DNA from: Candidatus Arcticimaribacter forsetii
GTDB lineage: Bacteria; Bacteroidota; Bacteroidia; Flavobacteriales; Flavobacteriaceae
Length of the DNA: 64,000 nucleotides
NCBI RefSeq assembly: GCF_910589745.1
Contig: NZ_OU342399.1
Location: 1,633,501-1,697,500, forward strand
Direction: 5' to 3'
A program made the position numbers and the translations under genes. Below the pieces are notes generated by a model. That model saw nothing but the letters and a program-made list of their open reading frames with translations. It made no database searches and was not told where the DNA came from. Numbering within the stretch: position 1 is the stretch's first letter; every line of letters starts with the position of its first letter. Below are positions 44,299 to 53,415 of the stretch, one piece after another.

Positions 44299-44967
44299 TT
44301 AATGCTTACTTTTCATAAAAACAGATCTGTACTGCTCTACTCGAAAATCAAGGGTATTATATAAAGGATCTAGCTTCTTAGCTTCTTTGTATACTTGCAT
44401 ACTGCCGATAGCTCTATTTGCAGTACCAGAAGGTGCAGTTAATGAATAGGTAGTAATGGTTCTTCCTTCACAAACGAATCTATGTTTTCTTGGAATTTCA
44501 TCATCTAAACAATCCAATTGAATTTTAGCTTTTTTGAGCACTTTACGCATAAAATATTCAGGTCCATTCTTACTATTACCTCCTGTAAAAATCAGAGTGT
44601 CAACTTTAGGGTGATTTTTTAAAACCGAAAGTATATCGCGTAATTTTGGATCTTTAATTCCAAGATCACTGGCGTCAATTTTATCTCGATAAGCTCCATC
44701 TACAATATCGCAAATCCCAAATTTTTCCTGTATTAAAAAGGCTTTACGTTGCTCTATTGCGTATGTTGTATTTTCAAAAACAAGATTTAAGTCATAAATA
44801 ATATCCCATATTTTCCAAAGCATACCCTGACTACTGCCATAACAGAAATCAACATCTTGATCATTTAAATTTCCCTTTGAAAACCTCGGAGGAGGTAACG
44901 TGCCAACAATCAATCGAGTTGTTTTTTCTGGAATAAAAGGTGCATAAGGGTGTTGGTGAAACCACAT
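44299..44967 (-). CDS. Uracil-DNA glycosylase-superfamily protein
   Basis: A 222-residue protein that resembles the uracil-DNA glycosylase superfamily fold. The first strand and loop, TTRLIVGTLPPPRFS near residues 15-29, corresponds to the GxxPG-type motif 1, here altered to GTLPPPR, and the SLTAPSGTANRAIG segment near 182-195 corresponds to the last motif. The altered first motif means glycosylase activity is not certain. An unknown nucleotide-related role is also possible. It stands alone on the minus strand. Confidence 0.6.
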   Translation of the reverse strand: MWFHQHPYAPFIPEKTTRLIVGTLPPPRFSKGNLNDQDVDFCYGSSQGMLWKIWDIIYDLNLVFENTTYAIEQRKAFLIQEKFGICDIVDGAYRDKIDASDLGIKDPKLRDILSVLKNHPKVDTLIFTGGNSKNGPEYFMRKVLKKAKIQLDCLDDEIPRKHRFVCEGRTITTYSLTAPSGTANRAIGSMQVYKEAKKLDPLYNTLDFRVEQYRSVFMKSKH

Positions 44968-45037
44968 GGCTATACTTTTACGTTAAAGTAAGCTTATAAT
45001 TCGAAACAGATCGTTTTTTTAATTTATCCTAGACAAA

Positions 45038-45799
45038 CTATCGGATAAAAACAGGCTGCAATTCGTTTTGAGTATGCTCCTTACTAAACTGATATCCGTC
45101 TAAATTAAATCCTTCTATATCGGATAATGTTTCGCAGTTGTTATCTAAGATATAACGAACCATCATTCCTCTTGCCTTTTTTGCAAAGAAGGAAATAATT
45201 TTAAGTTTTCCGTTTTTAAAATCTTTAAAGTGAGGAGTAACCACTTCTGCTTCTAATGATTTAGTATCTATAGCAGCAAAATATTCATTACTTGCTAGAT
45301 TGACAAAGAGTTCCCCTTTCTTAAGCTCCTCGTTTAAGCTTTGTGTTACTTTTGATTTCCAAAAATCAGGTAAATTTTTCTTTGTACCAATAGGAAATTT
45401 AGTGCCCATCTCTAAACGATAGGCTTGAATTAAATCCAGTGGTTTTAAAATTCCATATAAGCCTGATAAAATTCGTAATTGGTCCTGTAACGCTTCAATT
45501 TTATTGGGATCTAGTGTAAACACATCTAAACCGGTATACACATCGCCATCAAATGTGTAGACTGCAGGGCGTGCATTTATAGCTGTGAATGGAAGTTCAA
45601 AAGCTTGATTACGTTCCCAGTTTAGCTGGGATAATTTTTCTGAAATGCCCATTAAACTTCCTAAACTAGAAACTGATTTTTTCTTTAATAATTTATTAAT
45701 TCGCTCTGAATCTGATATAAAAGCAGGTTGAGTAGCAATTGAGGTAGGAAGTTCCTTTTCAAAATTAAGAGATTTCGCAGGTGAAATTATCATTTTCAT
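45038..45799 (-). CDS. yaaA: Peroxide stress protein YaaA
   Basis: A 253-residue YaaA (DUF328) protein. MKMIISPAKSLNFEKELPT at the N-terminus is the family signature. Others are FNGDVYTGLD-like (FDGDVYTGLDVFTL near 79), LRILSGLYGILKPLDLIQAYRLEMGTK near 107-133, and ARGMMVRYILDN near 209. YaaA limits intracellular iron and damage during peroxide stress in E. coli and binds DNA. Full length. It stands alone between divergent or collinear minus-strand genes. Confidence 0.93.
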   Translation of the reverse strand: MKMIISPAKSLNFEKELPTSIATQPAFISDSERINKLLKKKSVSSLGSLMGISEKLSQLNWERNQAFELPFTAINARPAVYTFDGDVYTGLDVFTLDPNKIEALQDQLRILSGLYGILKPLDLIQAYRLEMGTKFPIGTKKNLPDFWKSKVTQSLNEELKKGELFVNLASNEYFAAIDTKSLEAEVVTPHFKDFKNGKLKIISFFAKKARGMMVRYILDNNCETLSDIEGFNLDGYQFSKEHTQNELQPVFIR

Positions 45800-45878
45800 A
45801 GTCCAACAATTTTAATCTAAATTAAGAAGTATAATTTAAAATTGAAACCTTATTCAATTTCTCCTTCCTATAGCTTCA

Positions 45879-46913
45879 TTATAAATTTTTATGCACAGCA
45901 TATTGACGCCACTTTTCTAAAGCTAACTGCATGTCCTGTGGGATCTCTGAATCGAACTGCATCCATTCTCCGGTAACAGGATGTTCAAAACCTAAAGTTT
46001 TTGCATGTAAAGCTTGGCGTGGTATTAGTTTAAAACAATTATCTACAAACTGTTTGTATTTTGTAAAACTTGTTCCTTTTAGAATTGAATCTCCTCCATA
46101 ACGTTCATCATTAAAAAGAGTATGACCAATATGTTTCATGTGGGCGCGGATTTGATGTGTTCTACCGGTTTCGAGTTGACACTCTAAAAAAGTAACATAT
46201 CCTAAACGTTCCAGGACTTTGTAATGAGTAACCGCATGCTTTCCAGCATCACCCTCTTCAAAAACAGTCATTTGAAGTCTATTTCTAGGGTGGCGTCCAA
46301 TGTGACCTTCAATTGTTCCCGTATCCTCTTTTACATCCCCCCAAACCAAAGCAAAGTATTTACGCTCTGAAGTTTTATCAAAAAACTGTTTAGATAAATG
46401 AGTCAAAGCAGTTTCTGTTTTTGCAACAACCAAAAGACCAGAAGTATCTTTGTCTATTCGATGAACTAAACCAGGTCTTTGTTGATCATTTTGAGGTAAA
46501 TTATCAAAATGAAACATTAAAGCATTTATTAAAGTACCTGAATAGTTTCCATGACCAGGATGAACTACCATTCCGGCTGCTTTATTTACAATAATCAAAC
46601 TGTCGTCTTCGTAAACTACATCCAGAGGTAAATCTTCTGCTACTAATAAATTTTCGTAAGGTGGATGTCCAAATAAAACTCGAACTGTATCTCCCCCTTT
46701 TACTTTATAACTCGAACGAACAACCACGTCATTTACAAAAATACTTCCTTCTTTAGCTGCATTTTGAATTTTATTACGTGTTGCATTTTCTACTCGATTC
46801 ATTAAGTATTTATCCACCCTTAGTGGTTCTTGTCCCGGGTCTGCAGTAAAAGAAAAGTGTTCATGCAACACCTGTTCTTCTTGAAATTCAGGCTCTAAAT
46901 TATCGTTTTCCAT
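45879..46913 (-). CDS. RluA-family 23S rRNA pseudouridine synthase (RluD-like)
   Basis: A 344-residue pseudouridine synthase. The N-terminal S4 RNA-binding domain (RVDKYLMNRVENATRNKIQNAAKEG, about residues 33-57) precedes the catalytic domain. The catalytic Asp is in GLVHRIDKDTSGLLVVAKT near 148-166. The segment LETGRTHQIRAHMKHIGH near 238-255 is also typical. The S4 domain and length suggest RluD, which modifies helix 69 of 23S rRNA. It overlaps the PASTA-protein gene by 14 bases, so the two are coupled. Confidence 0.9.
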   Translation of the reverse strand: MENDNLEPEFQEEQVLHEHFSFTADPGQEPLRVDKYLMNRVENATRNKIQNAAKEGSIFVNDVVVRSSYKVKGGDTVRVLFGHPPYENLLVAEDLPLDVVYEDDSLIIVNKAAGMVVHPGHGNYSGTLINALMFHFDNLPQNDQQRPGLVHRIDKDTSGLLVVAKTETALTHLSKQFFDKTSERKYFALVWGDVKEDTGTIEGHIGRHPRNRLQMTVFEEGDAGKHAVTHYKVLERLGYVTFLECQLETGRTHQIRAHMKHIGHTLFNDERYGGDSILKGTSFTKYKQFVDNCFKLIPRQALHAKTLGFEHPVTGEWMQFDSEIPQDMQLALEKWRQYAVHKNL

Positions 46914-47451
46914 TTCCTAAGACTAAGTCTATTTTTGATGTTTTGGGTAGTATTACTCCGGGCTCAATTTTATTTCCTTTATGACGAATTTCGAGCACCA
47001 TATCCTTTCCTATGTTATTTCGATAGGTAACTTCTCCTAATTGAAAGCCAACGGAGGTAAGTCGTGTTTCGGCATTTCTTTTTGTTATTTGAATTACATT
47101 GGGGACACTCAATTTTCTGTATCCTGAAGGGTTTACAGTTAAATATATTGTTCTCCCTTTTTTTACATCAGAACCGGCGAATGGATACTGTTCTATTACT
47201 GAAAAAGGAGGATATGATGGGTTAAATTTAGCAGAATCCAAAACTTGGTATCGGAGTTCGTTTTGTTCTAAATATGTAGCAACAGACTCCAAAGTAAGGG
47301 TCTCTACGTCTGGAACCTGAATTCGATCTCCGTGTTTCGTATAAATATTTAAACCCCAAAAGCTTATACCTACAAAAACAACAGCAATTATAGCTGCAAT
47401 AAACAATTGTTTGAAGAAGATTTTGCTGAAAAGGAAACGTAAAAAATTCAT
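46900..47451 (-). CDS. PASTA-domain membrane protein
   Basis: A 183-residue protein from the ATG at 47451 (MNFLRFLFSKIFFKQLFIAA). A frame further upstream exists, but its extra residues are outside the membrane anchor and overlap the upstream promoter region. One transmembrane helix (about 14-34) is followed by two extracytoplasmic PASTA domains (VPDVETLTLESVATYLEQN and VPNVIQITKRNAETRLTSVGF). PASTA domains bind peptidoglycan fragments in Gram-positives. The nearby divergent ddl gene fits a cell-wall link. Its partner is unknown. Confidence 0.85.
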   Translation of the reverse strand: MNFLRFLFSKIFFKQLFIAAIIAVVFVGISFWGLNIYTKHGDRIQVPDVETLTLESVATYLEQNELRYQVLDSAKFNPSYPPFSVIEQYPFAGSDVKKGRTIYLTVNPSGYRKLSVPNVIQITKRNAETRLTSVGFQLGEVTYRNNIGKDMVLEIRHKGNKIEPGVILPKTSKIDLVLGNGKR

Positions 47452-47491
47452 TTTGATTTTTATATGTGGTAAAGATAATAAATCCCTCTTG

Positions 47492-47520
47492 TTTTGAACG
47501 ATTGAAAACAATTACCTTTG
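47492..47520 (+). promoter_or_regulatory. Candidate promoter of ddl
   Basis: TTTTG (47492-47496), a 16-base spacer and TACCTTTG (47513-47520) resemble the Bacteroidota promoter, though the spacer is at the short end. The leader to the ddl ATG would be about 47 bases. Confidence 0.45.
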
Positions 47521-47571
47521 TTCTAGTAACATATTAAATTCTTATTTTAGAATTTCAATAAAGCTAAACAA

Positions 47572-48561
47572 ATGAATACAGTAGTTGGGATTGCTTGGGG
47601 AGGGTTCACTTCTGAACACGACATTTCTAAAAAAAGTGGTAATACAGTTTTTAATACCCTTGTAAACAGCTCTTACGAAGTATATAAAATTCATATTTCG
47701 AAAACGGACTGGTCTGTTTCAGACGCTTCCAATAATACATTCGAAATCAATAAGGCTAATTTTTCTTTCACTAAAGAAGGGAGGCTCATCACTTTTGATG
47801 TTATCATAAACATGATTCATGGTGCACCAGGAGAAAATGGACAACTTGCTGGGATGCTTGAGTTACTTAAAATCCCCCAAACCAGTTGTTCTAGTTACAC
47901 CTCTGCTTTAACATATAACAAAAGAGACTGCCTTGCAGTTGCTCGCGCTTTAAATATTCCAACAGCACGTTTTTATACCCTTGACAAAGGAGATCGTTAC
48001 GAGACCAAAACAATTGAAAAAGCAGTTGGACTTCCTTGTTTTGTTAAAGCAAACAGAGCGGGAAGTAGTTTTGGAGTGTATAAAGTGTATAAAATTGAAG
48101 ACCTTGAGCCTGCAATTAATAAAGCGTTTGAAGAAGACAATCAAGTTTTAATTGAAGCAGCATTAAACGGAAGAGAAGTTAGTGTTGGTGTTTTAAAATG
48201 GAAAGAAGAAATTAAAGTTTTACCAATTACAGAAATAATAAGTGAAAATGATTTCTTTGATTATGATGCCAAATACAATGGAAAATCCAAGGAAATTACT
48301 CCTGCTAAAATTCCAGATTCTTGGACAAAAGCTATTGTTGAGTTATCAAAAAAAATATACCTCAAAATGGATCTTGAAGGGGTTACTAGAAGTGAATTTA
48401 TTTTCGAAGATGGGATTCCTCATCTCTTAGAAGTTAATACAATTCCAGGCATGACACTTCAAAGTTTAATTCCACAACAACTTGAAGCAGATGGTATTTC
48501 TTTAATTGATTTCTTAGAGGAATTAATTAAACAGGCACTGAAAAAAAATGAATATCTTTAA
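47572..48561 (+). CDS. ddl: D-alanine--D-alanine ligase
   Basis: A 329-residue ATP-grasp enzyme making the D-Ala-D-Ala dipeptide of peptidoglycan. Visible parts are GGFTSEHDISKKSG near residues 11-24, the MIHGAPGENGQLAGMLELLKIP segment near 82-103, VKANRAGSSFGVYKV near 158 and the metal/ATP site EFIFEDGIPHLLEVNTIPGMT near 275-295. Length is normal. It is divergent from the PASTA-protein gene and followed by coaD after 20 bases. Confidence 0.96.
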   Translation: MNTVVGIAWGGFTSEHDISKKSGNTVFNTLVNSSYEVYKIHISKTDWSVSDASNNTFEINKANFSFTKEGRLITFDVIINMIHGAPGENGQLAGMLELLKIPQTSCSSYTSALTYNKRDCLAVARALNIPTARFYTLDKGDRYETKTIEKAVGLPCFVKANRAGSSFGVYKVYKIEDLEPAINKAFEEDNQVLIEAALNGREVSVGVLKWKEEIKVLPITEIISENDFFDYDAKYNGKSKEITPAKIPDSWTKAIVELSKKIYLKMDLEGVTRSEFIFEDGIPHLLEVNTIPGMTLQSLIPQQLEADGISLIDFLEELIKQALKKNEYL

Positions 48562-48581
48562 CTAACAAAAGTAGTTGAGCA

Positions 48582-49037
48582 ATGAGAAGAGCAATTTTCC
48601 CTGGATCATTTGATCCCATAACAAACGGACATGTAGATATTATTCAACGTGCACTTCCTTTATTTGATGAAATTGTAATTTCCATAGGAATTAATTCGAA
48701 TAAGAATTATATGTTTTCTTTAGAAAAACGAAAAAGTTTTATTGAAAAAACATTTGAAAATGAACCAAAAATTACTGTTAAAACATACGAAGGATTAACC
48801 GTTAATTTTTGTGAGCGAATTAAAGCCTCTTTTATTTTACGTGGACTGAGAAATCCAGCAGATTTTGAATTCGAAAAAGCAATAGCACATACCAATAGAA
48901 GCCTCTCAAATATAGAAACAATATTTTTGTTAACCTCTACGGGAACCTCTTTTATAAGCAGTAGTATTGTAAGAGAAGTTATTCAAAACCATGGCGACTA
49001 TTCCCATTTAGTGCCCGAATTTGTTTCTAATTCTTAA
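48582..49037 (+). CDS. coaD: Phosphopantetheine adenylyltransferase
   Basis: A 151-residue CoaD, which adenylylates 4'-phosphopantetheine in coenzyme A synthesis. FPGSFDPITNGHVDIIQRAL (near 7-26) contains the nucleotidyltransferase TxGH motif. LRGLRNPADFEFE near 87-99 and SSSIVREVIQNHG near 126 complete the signature. It follows ddl, and its last 11 bases overlap the 3' end of the opposing NUDIX gene. Confidence 0.97.
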   Translation: MRRAIFPGSFDPITNGHVDIIQRALPLFDEIVISIGINSNKNYMFSLEKRKSFIEKTFENEPKITVKTYEGLTVNFCERIKASFILRGLRNPADFEFEKAIAHTNRSLSNIETIFLLTSTGTSFISSSIVREVIQNHGDYSHLVPEFVSNS

Positions 49038-49626
49038 ATTCAGCGTACACCTGTTTTATGTTTTCGTAGGCGTTTTTGAATTTAGAAGGCACTTCACTTT
49101 CTGAAACCCAAACTGCTTCTTCTATTCCCTCGTTTGCTTGTGGAGTAAGCTTTTTGGTTGATGCTGTTTTCATCTCAAACCAATAGGTCTTTTTTAATTT
49201 ATACTTTCCATGTCTTGTGAAAATATGAAAGGTTTGAATTAAAGGTTTAATAATTTCTAAATCCTCTGCTCCGGTTTCTTCTTCCACCTCTCTTATTGCG
49301 GCTGTTTTTATTGCCTCATTTTTTTCTATCCTGCCTTTTGGTAAATCCCATTTTTTATTTCTAAAAATAAAAAGTATGCGTTCGTCCTCATGCCGAACTA
49401 AACCTCCAGCGGCTTCTACCACTGGAAAACATCGGAGAAAATGCATCCAAAGCTTATCCTCATCTTGGTGGTATAAGTACAAAGATTCTATTTTCTTTGA
49501 CTTAATTGCTTTAAGAATATTTTCTGCAGAAGAAAATTTCACAAAAAGAACGGGTGAACTTTCTGTTTGATTAACAAACTCAGTTGTTAAAAAAATTGGT
49601 TTCTGATTGAAAAATACTTTATACAT
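49027..49626 (-). CDS. NUDIX hydrolase
   Basis: A 199-residue protein starting MYKVFFNQKPIFLTTEF. The internal ATG at 49626 is chosen over a longer frame that would run into the opposing pyrE gene. The Nudix box GRIEKNEAIKTAAIREVEEETGA near residues 103-125 has the complete GxxxxxE...REVxEE pattern. The N-terminal hundred residues are a separate small domain. Substrate is a nucleoside diphosphate linked to another group, not determinable here. The start codons of this gene and pyrE are six bases apart on opposite strands. Confidence 0.85.
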   Translation of the reverse strand: MYKVFFNQKPIFLTTEFVNQTESSPVLFVKFSSAENILKAIKSKKIESLYLYHQDEDKLWMHFLRCFPVVEAAGGLVRHEDERILFIFRNKKWDLPKGRIEKNEAIKTAAIREVEEETGAEDLEIIKPLIQTFHIFTRHGKYKLKKTYWFEMKTASTKKLTPQANEGIEEAVWVSESEVPSKFKNAYENIKQVYAEFKN

Positions 49627-49629
49627 TTG
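49622..49629 (+). promoter_or_regulatory. Candidate -7 element of pyrE
   Basis: TACATTTG matches TAnnTTTG and ends four bases before the pyrE ATG at 49633. A TTGG at 49596-49599 could serve as -33 with a 22-base spacer. The start point would be at or close to the ATG, implying a leaderless or nearly leaderless pyrE mRNA. Confidence 0.45.
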
Positions 49630-49632
49630 CGT

Positions 49633-50274
49633 ATGATTTACAACGAAAAAATTGCCTTTGAAACGGCTGCTCATTTACTACAAATTAATGCAATAAAATT
49701 GAAACCAAAAAATCCATTTACGTGGGCAAGCGGATGGAAGTCTCCAATTTATTGCGACAATCGATTGGCGTTATCCTACCCTACCGTTCGTGATTATTTA
49801 ACAAATGCTATTGCTCAGCAGGTTACAGAATTATATGGGGATAATGTTACAATTGCAGGTGTTGCTACGGGAGCCATTGGAATTGGTGCACTAGTAGCAC
49901 AAAAATTAAATCTTCCCTTTGTTTATGTTCGTCCAGAACCAAAAAAACACGGACGTCAAAATCAAATTGAAGGTGTAGTTCAAGAAGGTCAATCTGTTGT
50001 TGTAATCGAGGATTTAATAAGTACTGGTATGAGCAGCTTAAACGCTGTTAAAGCTATAAAAGCAGACGGCATAAAAGTCCTCGGAATGATTGCTTTGTTC
50101 TCCTATGGATTTGAAGTTGCTGAGCAAAATTTCAAAGAAGCAGAAGTTGAACTTTACACTTTAAGTGATTACAACCACTTAATAGAACATGCAACCGCAA
50201 CAGAAACTATTAAAAAGGAACAACAAGAAACTTTAGTGAATTGGAGAAAAAGTCCTTCTACTTGGAATGCTTAG
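49633..50274 (+). CDS. pyrE: Orotate phosphoribosyltransferase
   Basis: A 213-residue PyrE, joining orotate to PRPP in pyrimidine synthesis. ATG 49633 (MIYNEKIAFETAAHLLQ) is preferred to an in-frame TTG at 49627 within the promoter. The N-terminal WASGWKSPIYCDNRL near 29-43, VRPEPKKHGRQNQIEG near 98 and the PRPP loop VVVIEDLISTGMSSL near 120-134 are all present. It converges on birA (stops overlap by four bases). No other pyr genes are near. Confidence 0.96.
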   Translation: MIYNEKIAFETAAHLLQINAIKLKPKNPFTWASGWKSPIYCDNRLALSYPTVRDYLTNAIAQQVTELYGDNVTIAGVATGAIGIGALVAQKLNLPFVYVRPEPKKHGRQNQIEGVVQEGQSVVVIEDLISTGMSSLNAVKAIKADGIKVLGMIALFSYGFEVAEQNFKEAEVELYTLSDYNHLIEHATATETIKKEQQETLVNWRKSPSTWNA

Positions 50275-51005
50275 TTCAATAGTTTAATGGACTTTAAGTT
50301 GTAAAGAACTATTTTTTCATCTTCGACTTGAACTTTAAGAAGTCCTTCTCTATTAACTCCTTTGATTACCCCGGTAAAAAGAATTCCATTAGCTTTAAAA
50401 GTGCTGGGTTTATTCATCCTGTAGAGTGATTTCTCGTACAACTTAATAATTTCTTTATCTGATTTTTCAAGGAGTTGTAATGTAGAATTCAAAGTAACTA
50501 AACAGGAATTTAGAACCTCATCTAAATCAAAACTTTGACCAGAAATCCCATACATTGAGGAAGCATTAGGTAAATCTTTAAAAACTTTCTGATTTACATT
50601 CAGTCCTATGCCAATAATACTTGAACTTAAGTGGGACCCTTTAAAAATATTCTCGATGAGCAACCCGCACAACTTCTTGTCATGTGACATTATGTCGTTT
50701 GGCCATTTTACTTTAATTTTTTTTAAAGAGAACGATTCTAAAGCGGTCTTAACAGACAAGGAAACAAGGCAGCTAATTAGAAATGGATTTTTTATGGAAA
50801 AGTTCTTGAAATCTCTATAAACACTGAAAGTCAGGTTTTTTCCAGTCTCTGATTTCCAGACAGAATTATGCTGTCCACGTCCCTTAATTTGAGAGGTAGC
50901 TGAAAGCACCTCTCCATCTTCACATAAGTTTGACAAATATCTTTGCCTCATTAGCACGTTTGTAGAGTCGGTGGCATCAATTTTGATTATTTTAAAATAT
51001 GGCAT
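50271..51005 (-). CDS. birA: Biotin--[acetyl-CoA-carboxylase] ligase
   Basis: A 244-residue BirA of the single-function type, without the N-terminal DNA-binding repressor domain. DATDSTNVLMRQRY near residues 10-23, SATSQIKGRGQHNSVWKSETGKNL near 35-58 (the GRGQ biotinyl-adenylate loop) and KVKWPNDIMSHDKKLCGLLIE near 98-118 are typical. The C-terminal SH3-like part is present. It diverges from rsfS. Confidence 0.94.
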   Translation of the reverse strand: MPYFKIIKIDATDSTNVLMRQRYLSNLCEDGEVLSATSQIKGRGQHNSVWKSETGKNLTFSVYRDFKNFSIKNPFLISCLVSLSVKTALESFSLKKIKVKWPNDIMSHDKKLCGLLIENIFKGSHLSSSIIGIGLNVNQKVFKDLPNASSMYGISGQSFDLDEVLNSCLVTLNSTLQLLEKSDKEIIKLYEKSLYRMNKPSTFKANGILFTGVIKGVNREGLLKVQVEDEKIVLYNLKSIKLLN

Positions 51006-51036
51006 GGTAATTCGCTAGTGTCTCCCAAGAATATAA

Positions 51037-51044
51037 TAAATTTG
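51037..51044 (+). promoter_or_regulatory. Candidate -7 element of rsfS
   Basis: TAAATTTG matches TAnnTTTG, 20 bases before the rsfS ATG. The -33 element is not clear. It would drive the rsfS-ftsH-LUD-cdsA-psd operon. Confidence 0.4.
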
Positions 51045-51063
51045 TACAAAAGAAAACAATTTG

Positions 51064-51435
51064 ATGACAAAAGCTTACAATAGTGCTGACAATTTGATAG
51101 CACAGATTATCTTAGGCATAGATGAAGTAAAAGGCCAAGAAGTCCAACTCCTCGATTTAAGAAATATAGAAAACACGGTTTGTGACTATTTTATAGTTTG
51201 CACAGGAACTTCTAATACGCATGTTTCCGCACTTGTAGGATCGATTCAAAAAGTTGTAAGTAAAGCAATACATGAAAAACCTTTCCATACAGAAGGTTTA
51301 GATAACTCAGAATGGGTTTTAATGGATTATATTGATGTTGTGGTTCATGTGTTTCAAAGAGAAGTTAGAGAGCATTATAACATTGAAGAACTATGGGGAG
51401 ATGCAGAAATTACAGTAATAGGCTCAAACGAATAA
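51064..51435 (+). CDS. rsfS: Ribosome silencing factor RsfS
   Basis: A 123-residue RsfS (DUF143) that binds ribosomal protein uL14 and blocks subunit joining during starvation. ATG 51064 is chosen over the TTG at 51061. DLRNIENTVCDYFIVCTGTSNTHVSAL near 34-60 and EGLDNSEWVLMDYIDVVVHVFQREVREHYNIEELWGD are family marks. It begins a five-gene operon and has 7 bases to ftsH. Confidence 0.95.
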   Translation: MTKAYNSADNLIAQIILGIDEVKGQEVQLLDLRNIENTVCDYFIVCTGTSNTHVSALVGSIQKVVSKAIHEKPFHTEGLDNSEWVLMDYIDVVVHVFQREVREHYNIEELWGDAEITVIGSNE

Positions 51436-51442
51436 ATAAATT

Positions 51443-53404
51443 ATGGCAAAAGAAAACCCAATAAAAAAACCAAAATTTAATACCTACTGGGTATACGGAA
51501 TAGTAATTGTTGGATTATTAGCAGTTAGTATGATTGGCGACGGAAGTTCACAATCGCTCAGAAAAACAAATATTTCTGAATTTGAAAGTTACTTAAACGC
51601 TGGAGATGTAGCAGAGGTTGTTGTGTACAATAAAAATTTAGCTAAAGTTTCGTTAACCGAAACTGCACTTGACAAACAAGTACATGCAATCGCGAAATCT
51701 AAAAATTTATTTGGTCAAGAAAATATTAAAGGACCTCATTATCAATTCGAAGTTGGAAATCTAGAGCTTTTTCAAAGAAAATTAGAAAAAGCTGAAAGCA
51801 ATGGTATTGTTTTTAGATATGATTTCACAACCATAGAGAATAAGTGGATGGATGTATTCTTGAGCTTTCTTCCAATATTATTAATAGTAGGAGTTTGGAT
51901 TTTCTTAATGCGCCGTATGTCTGGTGGCGGAGGAGCCGGTGGCGGAAGTCAGATTTTTAATATCGGAAAATCAAAAGCGAAACTATTTGACGAAAAAACA
52001 GACATCAAAACAACATTTAAAGATGTTGCTGGACTGGAAGGTGCAAAAGAAGAGATTCAAGAAATTGTTGACTTTTTAAAAAACCCACAAAAATATACGG
52101 TACTTGGGGGTAAAATTCCAAAAGGCGCTTTATTGGTAGGACAGCCAGGAACTGGAAAAACTTTATTAGCAAAAGCAGTTGCAGGAGAAGCAAAAGTTCC
52201 TTTCTTCTCTTTATCAGGTTCTGACTTTGTTGAAATGTTTGTTGGTGTAGGAGCTTCTCGTGTTCGAGATCTATTTAAACAAGCTAAGGAAAAATCACCA
52301 GCGATTATTTTTATTGATGAAATTGATGCGATTGGTAGAGCCCGTGGAAAAAGTAATATGACCGGGTCGAACGATGAAAGAGAAAACACCCTAAACCAGT
52401 TATTAACTGAAATGGATGGTTTTGGAACCAACACTAATGTTATAGTATTAGCCGCTACAAACAGAGCAGATGTTTTAGACAAAGCACTTATGAGAGCTGG
52501 ACGTTTTGACAGACAAATTTATGTTGATCTTCCGGATGTTCGAGAACGTAAAGAAATATTTGCTGTTCATATCGCACCTTTAAAAACAACAAAAACACTT
52601 GACATAGATTTTCTTTCAAAACAAACACCAGGTTTTTCTGGAGCTGACATCGCAAATGTTTGTAATGAAGCTGCACTTATAGCAGCACGTAAAAACAAAA
52701 AATCTGTAGGTAAACAAGACTTTTTAGATGCAGTAGATCGAATCGTTGGAGGTCTTGAAAAGAAAAATAAAATTATCACTCCAGGTGAAAAAAGAACCAT
52801 TGCATTCCATGAAGCTGGTCATGCGATGACAAGTTGGTTTTTAGAACATGCTGCGCCTTTAGTAAAAGTTACTATTGTTCCAAGAGGACAATCTTTAGGA
52901 GCTGCTTGGTATCTTCCAGAAGAACGTATGATTGTTCGTACGGAGCAAATGCTTGATGAAATGTGTGCAACCCTAGGAGGTAGAGCAGCTGAGAAAGTAG
53001 TCTTCAATAAGATATCAACAGGTGCTTTAAGTGATTTAGAAAAAGTAACAAGACAAGCTAAAGCAATGGTAACTGTATATGGACTCAACGAAGAGTTGGG
53101 AAATATAACATACTACGATTCAACCGGACAGTCTGATTACAACTTTTCGAAGCCTTACTCTGAAGATACCGCTCAAAAAATTGATAAAGAAATATCTAAA
53201 TTAATCGAAGGGCAATACGAAAGAGCTATCAAACTAGTAAAAGACAATGAAGACAAACTTACTACCCTAGCAGAACGTTTACTCGAAAAAGAAGTTCTTT
53301 TTAAAGATGATCTTTTAAATATTCTAGGTGAACGCCCTTTCGATAAAAAGGATACTGAAGTTGAAATTGAAAAGGAAAAAAAAGACGAATCAGCAACTGA
53401 ATAA
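51443..53404 (+). CDS. ftsH: ATP-dependent membrane zinc protease FtsH
   Basis: A 653-residue membrane AAA+ metalloprotease that degrades misfolded and regulatory proteins. Two membrane helices (about residues 14-31 and 138-157) enclose the periplasmic part. A Gly-rich loop follows, then Walker A GQPGTGKT near 233, Walker B IIFIDEIDAIG near 290, the SRH region with NRADVLDKALMRAGRFDRQ, and the zinc site HEAGH near 456. The acidic/Lys-rich C-terminus is typical. It is the second gene of the operon. Confidence 0.97.
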   Translation: MAKENPIKKPKFNTYWVYGIVIVGLLAVSMIGDGSSQSLRKTNISEFESYLNAGDVAEVVVYNKNLAKVSLTETALDKQVHAIAKSKNLFGQENIKGPHYQFEVGNLELFQRKLEKAESNGIVFRYDFTTIENKWMDVFLSFLPILLIVGVWIFLMRRMSGGGGAGGGSQIFNIGKSKAKLFDEKTDIKTTFKDVAGLEGAKEEIQEIVDFLKNPQKYTVLGGKIPKGALLVGQPGTGKTLLAKAVAGEAKVPFFSLSGSDFVEMFVGVGASRVRDLFKQAKEKSPAIIFIDEIDAIGRARGKSNMTGSNDERENTLNQLLTEMDGFGTNTNVIVLAATNRADVLDKALMRAGRFDRQIYVDLPDVRERKEIFAVHIAPLKTTKTLDIDFLSKQTPGFSGADIANVCNEAALIAARKNKKSVGKQDFLDAVDRIVGGLEKKNKIITPGEKRTIAFHEAGHAMTSWFLEHAAPLVKVTIVPRGQSLGAAWYLPEERMIVRTEQMLDEMCATLGGRAAEKVVFNKISTGALSDLEKVTRQAKAMVTVYGLNEELGNITYYDSTGQSDYNFSKPYSEDTAQKIDKEISKLIEGQYERAIKLVKDNEDKLTTLAERLLEKEVLFKDDLLNILGERPFDKKDTEVEIEKEKKDESATE

Positions 53405-53415
53405 TTTAAATCCCT

